Positions 59,712 through 64,000 of a DNA stretch of 64,000 nt are shown here, piece after piece. Under the pieces are notes generated by a model. That model had not been told where the DNA came from. It was given only the letters and a program-made list of their open reading frames with translations, and did no database searches. The first letter of the stretch is position 1, and every line of letters begins with the position of its first letter. A program made the translations under genes and the position numbers. Source of the stretch: Sipunculus nudus (Eukaryota > Annelida > Sipuncula > Golfingiida > Sipunculidae); contig CM049308.1 in NCBI GenBank assembly GCA_026874595.1, forward strand, positions 17,420,001-17,484,000, read 5' to 3'.

Positions 59712-62290
59712 ACAAGGGACCTATGGGTCACGACGCTCAGCTGTTATATATGATAAAAAAATATTATTTAGAAATGAGGCACATGCTGGTTAAGTGTGGT
59801 AATAAATATAAGCTGTATTATGAGTTGTTGTTGTTTAGCTTATGTATGATTTTGATAGTACCTTTAGAGACAGGGAAGAGGATTGATTTCATTTATTTAT
59901 TAACAAATGGAGTACTATTGTCACACAGATTTTGACTTGGCCATATAACTTATAAGCAGAACATATAATATAAAAGTTTAACTATTTATTTAAAAAAATT
60001 ACAAATCTTGTCCCAAATATAATTTTTATTAAAAATAATAAGAGAATCATATGATTTTTTTAAAAAGAAATATAACTGAAATGATTATTAAAATAATATT
60101 AAAGAATATATTCATGAATGCATTCATGAATACATTTTGAAAGTATTAGCACGAGTATTCATATACTTTCATTTTTACCTGAATTCCCATTCTTTATGCA
60201 AGAAATTTGGAGTACATAATCATATTCGTATTTAAATACAATTATAAAGTATTCGCACCGTGTCTGGTATTTATACAGTTTTCACCAAAAAATGATGTTG
60301 AGAATCCAGAATATACAAAATTCACACATTTAAATAATGATCATAAGTACATGGTTTTATGGCTTTTACTTATATTAAAAAATAACTGTAAAAAAATTCA
60401 TTTTGGACTAATTTCACATCAATGTACACACTAGACACAGTAGGAATCTAGATTAATATTATCAACTGCATCTTTGTCTATCATTAATTTCCTTCATATG
60501 ATCCCTAATGATTAGTAATGAATAATATGATTTACTTCTTTATCATTAAAATTGAACTGAAAAATGCCATAGGTGACTGCATGGTGTTATTTGGAATACG
60601 TGACATTCTACCCATCGATACAAGATTCTTATATCATTAGTAACTGCAAGTTAATTTCCTGTTATTTTAAATAAACAAATTCCTTTTCTATTTTTCTTTA
60701 ATTTGTTATTAAAAACCAATAAAAATTTATTAATTTATTGTTTATTGTTATGTTGTTGGTTAAAACTACTAGATGAGTTGGGTTGGACACCTGGATCAAC
60801 TGTGGCTGGCCATAAGCTGCCTGGATTCCGTGTATGCCTCGCCTCAAGCATGCATACAGGTGGCTCAAGAGGGGCTGGAGAGAGCCAAAGTCTGACAGGG
60901 TCTCATAAAAAAAAACATTAATAAAAGCTACAATTTTTGGCCAATTTCTTTCAGCTTTCTAAACTAAAAAGCTGAAATCCTTATGTGTGCATGATATGAA
61001 AATTATATCAACAGTGCTCACGGGAAACAAACGTGCCATGGTCAGTTGGGCAAAATTTAAGTTACTAATTTTTCATTTATACTAATAACTTATAAAATTT
61101 CAAAAATTCAGAACTAATTTTGGGTATTCAATTGAATCTTGATTAAATAATGTTACATCCCTGACAAAATAATATCTAGCTTCAGCAATCGCCTTGTTAA
61201 GGGAGTAAATATATTTCTTGAATTTTTACAAAGTGCATTATGTTTGGGCCCATAACTTAAAACAATTAAGCAATACTGACATCATTCTGGCATGTGCATA
61301 GAGAATGAAAAATATGTATATTATTTATGATTAAAGTCAGATCAGTGGTTTTGATATTAGGCAGTCTTGAAGTGTAACAATGGGTTTTTAATGGGAAAAT
61401 GAAGTTTTTCATTAATATCTCGAAGGTAATAAGTCCTAGTGACCAAATTCTTGGCATGGTAGGGGATTTTGGAGACATATAACTGTATGCCGAATTTAAG
61501 GAACTTAGAGCTGAAGCTGGGGAGCTGAGCTCTTGCAAACTGCATAACACTAGCTTGATGTAAACAATATGTTACATGGTGCTTGAAAACTTGAAAAAAA
61601 ATCTACAGTTTTTGATCAACTGGTTTCAAAATTTTGGTGTTAACAGTTGAAATGCTAACAAAAACATGCTGTGAAAATTAAATCCACAGTACTTACAGGA
61701 AAAACACGTGCCATGGTCAAAGTTGGGCAAAATTTAAGTTACCAATTTTTTATTTTTATTAATATTTTAAAAAATTCAAAAGATTTTCATCTAATTTTGG
61801 GTATACAATTTTTTTTTTATTAATTAAAGTTAAATTACTGGAAAAAAGGTCTATAGCTTTAACATGTTTTGTGTTTAGTGATCAAATATCTTTCTTGATT
61901 TTTTACAAAATGCATTATGTTTGGGCCCATAACTTTTTTAAATTAAATAATACAGACATAATTTCTGGCATGTACATAGGAACTATATAGAGTAATATTT
62001 ATGGTAAATACGAGGAAAAACAGATGAGTTGTTTTGATATTAGGCAGTCCTTAAGTGTGAAAATAGGTTTTTAATAAAAAATTGAGGTTTTTCCTTAATT
62101 TCTCAAAGGAACGAAGTTGCAAAGACCCAGTTTTCGGCTTGGTAGGAGCTCTTGGGAATATCTAACATTATGTCGAATTTTTAATTCCTAGGTCTTACGG
62201 TTTCAAAACGTGCCACATCTACGGACGGACGGACGGACAGATGGACGGACGACGGACAATGGACCACGACTATAGCTCAGATGTACACGT
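59712..62290 (+). mobile_element. Large pearl-like element with about 677-bp core repeat
   Basis: The 5' end is ACAAGGGACCTATGGGTCAC then GACGCTCAGCTG (59712-59743). Two about 677-bp units follow (GTGCCATGGTCA at 61033 and 61708; GCATTATGTTTGGGCCCATA at 61235 and 61912). The 3' end has (GGAC)n-type microsatellite at 62215-62264 and CTATAGCTCAGATG. The left 1.1 kb holds no recognisable gene. Confidence 0.68.
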
Positions 62291-62860
62291 AATTGAATAT
62301 AGGTAGCTGATCCGAGTGGATGCCCATCCAGGTCTCCGGACCAACCAGGAAGTAGCTCAAGATTAAAATTCACCAAGAAGCTATGGCATTCCTAACTCCT
62401 GACTACGCTTTCTAATTTCTCAAGGCGTAATTACACGTACATGCCAACAGCGTCAACGAAATTACAGAGCGCATTCCTTTGTTCTGTATCGTATATATTA
62501 TACAGGAGCGTCATTTATCATGTAAAAATTAGATATGGTATACGCATGATAAAGAAATAAATAGATACAAGTAGTCCGTGAGTCGATTTGGCGAATTTAA
62601 AAGCAAATGCTTCAAATTAATCAAATGCAAATGCGATTAAAAATTTCAAATGTAAATGCAATTAAAGATAACAAATTCAAATGCAATGCATTTGCAAGTG
62701 CACTAACAGATGCATTTGCATTTGAACTCTTTTTTGTCGGATTTCTTTAAATTTAATTGATATATTCACAACATGGTGAATTTTCATAAAAGACTACCAA
62801 ATAGTAACTTAACCTTTTGTTTTTGCCTTGGATATGCGTAAATACTGTTTTGTCAGTACC
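62291..62860. other. Intergenic, ATTTGCATTTGA-rich tract
   Basis: At about 62595-62730 AAATGCAAATG words repeat in imperfect 15-20 bp steps. No gene. Confidence 0.5.
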
Positions 62861-63290
62861 CCCAGATTAATTACAAATTTGATACAAAAAAATTGATCAT
62901 GCAGTGTTTTATCAGTTTCTGCAGACGGGTGGGGCCACCTGTATTTTTTTTTTTAATTTTTATGCATTTTTGTCTCTATTTTGAGACCTTCAAAGATGCG
63001 GTCGTCCGTTAACAGGGCAAAAATTGTAACCGTTGGACCAAGATGTTTCTAACTTGACATCCCTGAAGGTCCTTGGCAAGTCTCCTTGGAAACCTAAAAT
63101 AAGGTCATAATGACCTATATTCTGCAAGATATGTGAAAGAACACCGGTGTTTTGGGTAAATCGACGGACCCCATGATTTGAGCACCCTAGAGGGATTTGC
63201 ATGATTGGTTGCAGTTGGAAGTAGAAACTTCTAATTTGATTAAGATCCAAGGGGGTTCATGTAAAACTTTCTTGGAAACCTGAAATAATG
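62861..63290 (-). mobile_element. Pearl-like fragment
   Basis: Minus-oriented: TTTCTGCAGACGGGTGG, GATGCGGTCGTCCGTTAACA, TAACCGTTGGACCAAGA, then a 157-type half unit ending CCTGAAATAATGTTACTGT. Both termini are missing. Confidence 0.6.
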
Positions 63291-63662
63291 TTACTGTTCT
63301 AATGTACTAAGGGTCAGTCTATTACTACAATTCTCACTCTCTGTATTTAATCATGATTATATATTATATAAGTTGCAGGTGTTTAAGTTAATTGGGACTT
63401 TGTGTATTCAAATGTCAGAGCTGAGTTGCCAGGTATTAACATAATGACTGTAATTGCTTAGCCTTGATTACATGGCAACTCTATTTAATTGAATCTGCGG
63501 TGACACGTTAGGGAAATCTCTTATTGGTTTACTGATGGTCTATATGAATCTTGCTAGGAGAGATGCGATTTGTTCAGAGGCAGTAACAAACTGGGGGCCA
63601 AGCCCTGTGGCATTCTCACTCCTGTATAGTTAAAATAAAGAATATTTTACATCAACTCAGAG
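63291..63662. other. Intergenic, no gene seen
   Basis: Nothing recognised. Confidence 0.5.
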
Positions 63663-63760
63663 CAGGGGCGTCAATATAGGGGGATGGGGGGTATATATAC
63701 CCCCACTTTTTGGCAAGGGGGGATGGTGAATGTAATCACCCCCCCCCCCCCACTTTTCAG
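63663..63760 (+). mobile_element. CAGGGGCGTCA repeat, copy 2
   Basis: CAGGGGCGTCAATATAGGGG, CCCCCACTTTTTGGCAAGGG and GTGAATGTAATCACCCC parallel 47582-47662; hAT-like start. Confidence 0.55.
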
Positions 63761-64000
63761 AGAATAATATTATAATATTGCAAATAAAATATATTAATAA
63801 ATAGAATTAAAGACGTTGGATCTATTTACTTAATAATGTTATATCTAAACCTTGCTTAGAATTCACAAAATAACTTATTGTCTAAAACATTATAATTATT
63901 TAAAATATTACGTATATATAATAATTATATATATAATAATTATATATATATATATATATAGTTGAATATGTCACTCAGACACGCTGAAAAGGGTATATAT
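63761..64000. other. AT-rich edge of window
   Basis: (TA)n-type tracts at about 63910-63960; no gene. Confidence 0.6.

Overview
The window is AT-rich, intron-rich, repeat-saturated animal DNA. There is no operon structure, no rRNA and no convincing tRNA gene. The repeat landscape suggests a lophotrochozoan, most likely a mollusc: tandem-core elements with an ACGG microsatellite near one end resemble the bivalve 'pearl' family, alongside tRNA-derived SINEs and Gypsy and LINE remnants. This placement is inference, because no species-diagnostic gene is present.

Only one host gene can be supported. It lies on the minus strand and spans about 29.5 kb (transcription from about 41410; stop codon at 11846). 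It encodes a secreted trypsin-fold (S1) protein: signal peptide, furin-like site, an LVGG neo-N-terminus, protease-like domain, then a linker and a cysteine-rich tail. All three catalytic triad positions are replaced (His to Ala, Asp to Gly, Ser to Cys), so it is a serine protease homolog. The exons join in perfect phase: 41279-41378, 36061-36205, 24537-25060, then 23011-23063, then 11846-12118. A second phase-compatible exon at 18268-18347 could replace 23011-23063. It encodes a transmembrane helix in place of a Thr/Pro-rich linker, and including both exons would create a stop. This predicts soluble and membrane-anchored isoforms by mutually exclusive splicing. A TATA box sits 31 bp upstream of a good initiator.

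The gene's introns and flanks are packed with mobile DNA. The dominant family (2299-3778, 5721-6930, 28313-29322, 31411-35385, 42719-42860, 59712-62290, 62861-63290) has a 5' end carrying the palindrome TGACCCATGGGTCA. Its 3' end is an (ACGG)n-like tract followed by a hairpin. The core repeat unit differs between copies (about 157, 280, 338, 487 or 677 bp). Other elements are a solo LTR with U3 tandem repeats (53354-54363) and a related LTR inserted in a 30-bp minisatellite (14754-15537). There are also Gypsy reverse transcriptase/RNase H and integrase remnants, a LINE endonuclease remnant, several tRNA-derived SINE copies, hAT-like and long-inverted-repeat elements, and many (AT)n arrays concentrated in 44-60 kb.

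The rest (for example 55-2298, 3779-5620, 12119-14570, 43006-44397) shows no supportable gene.
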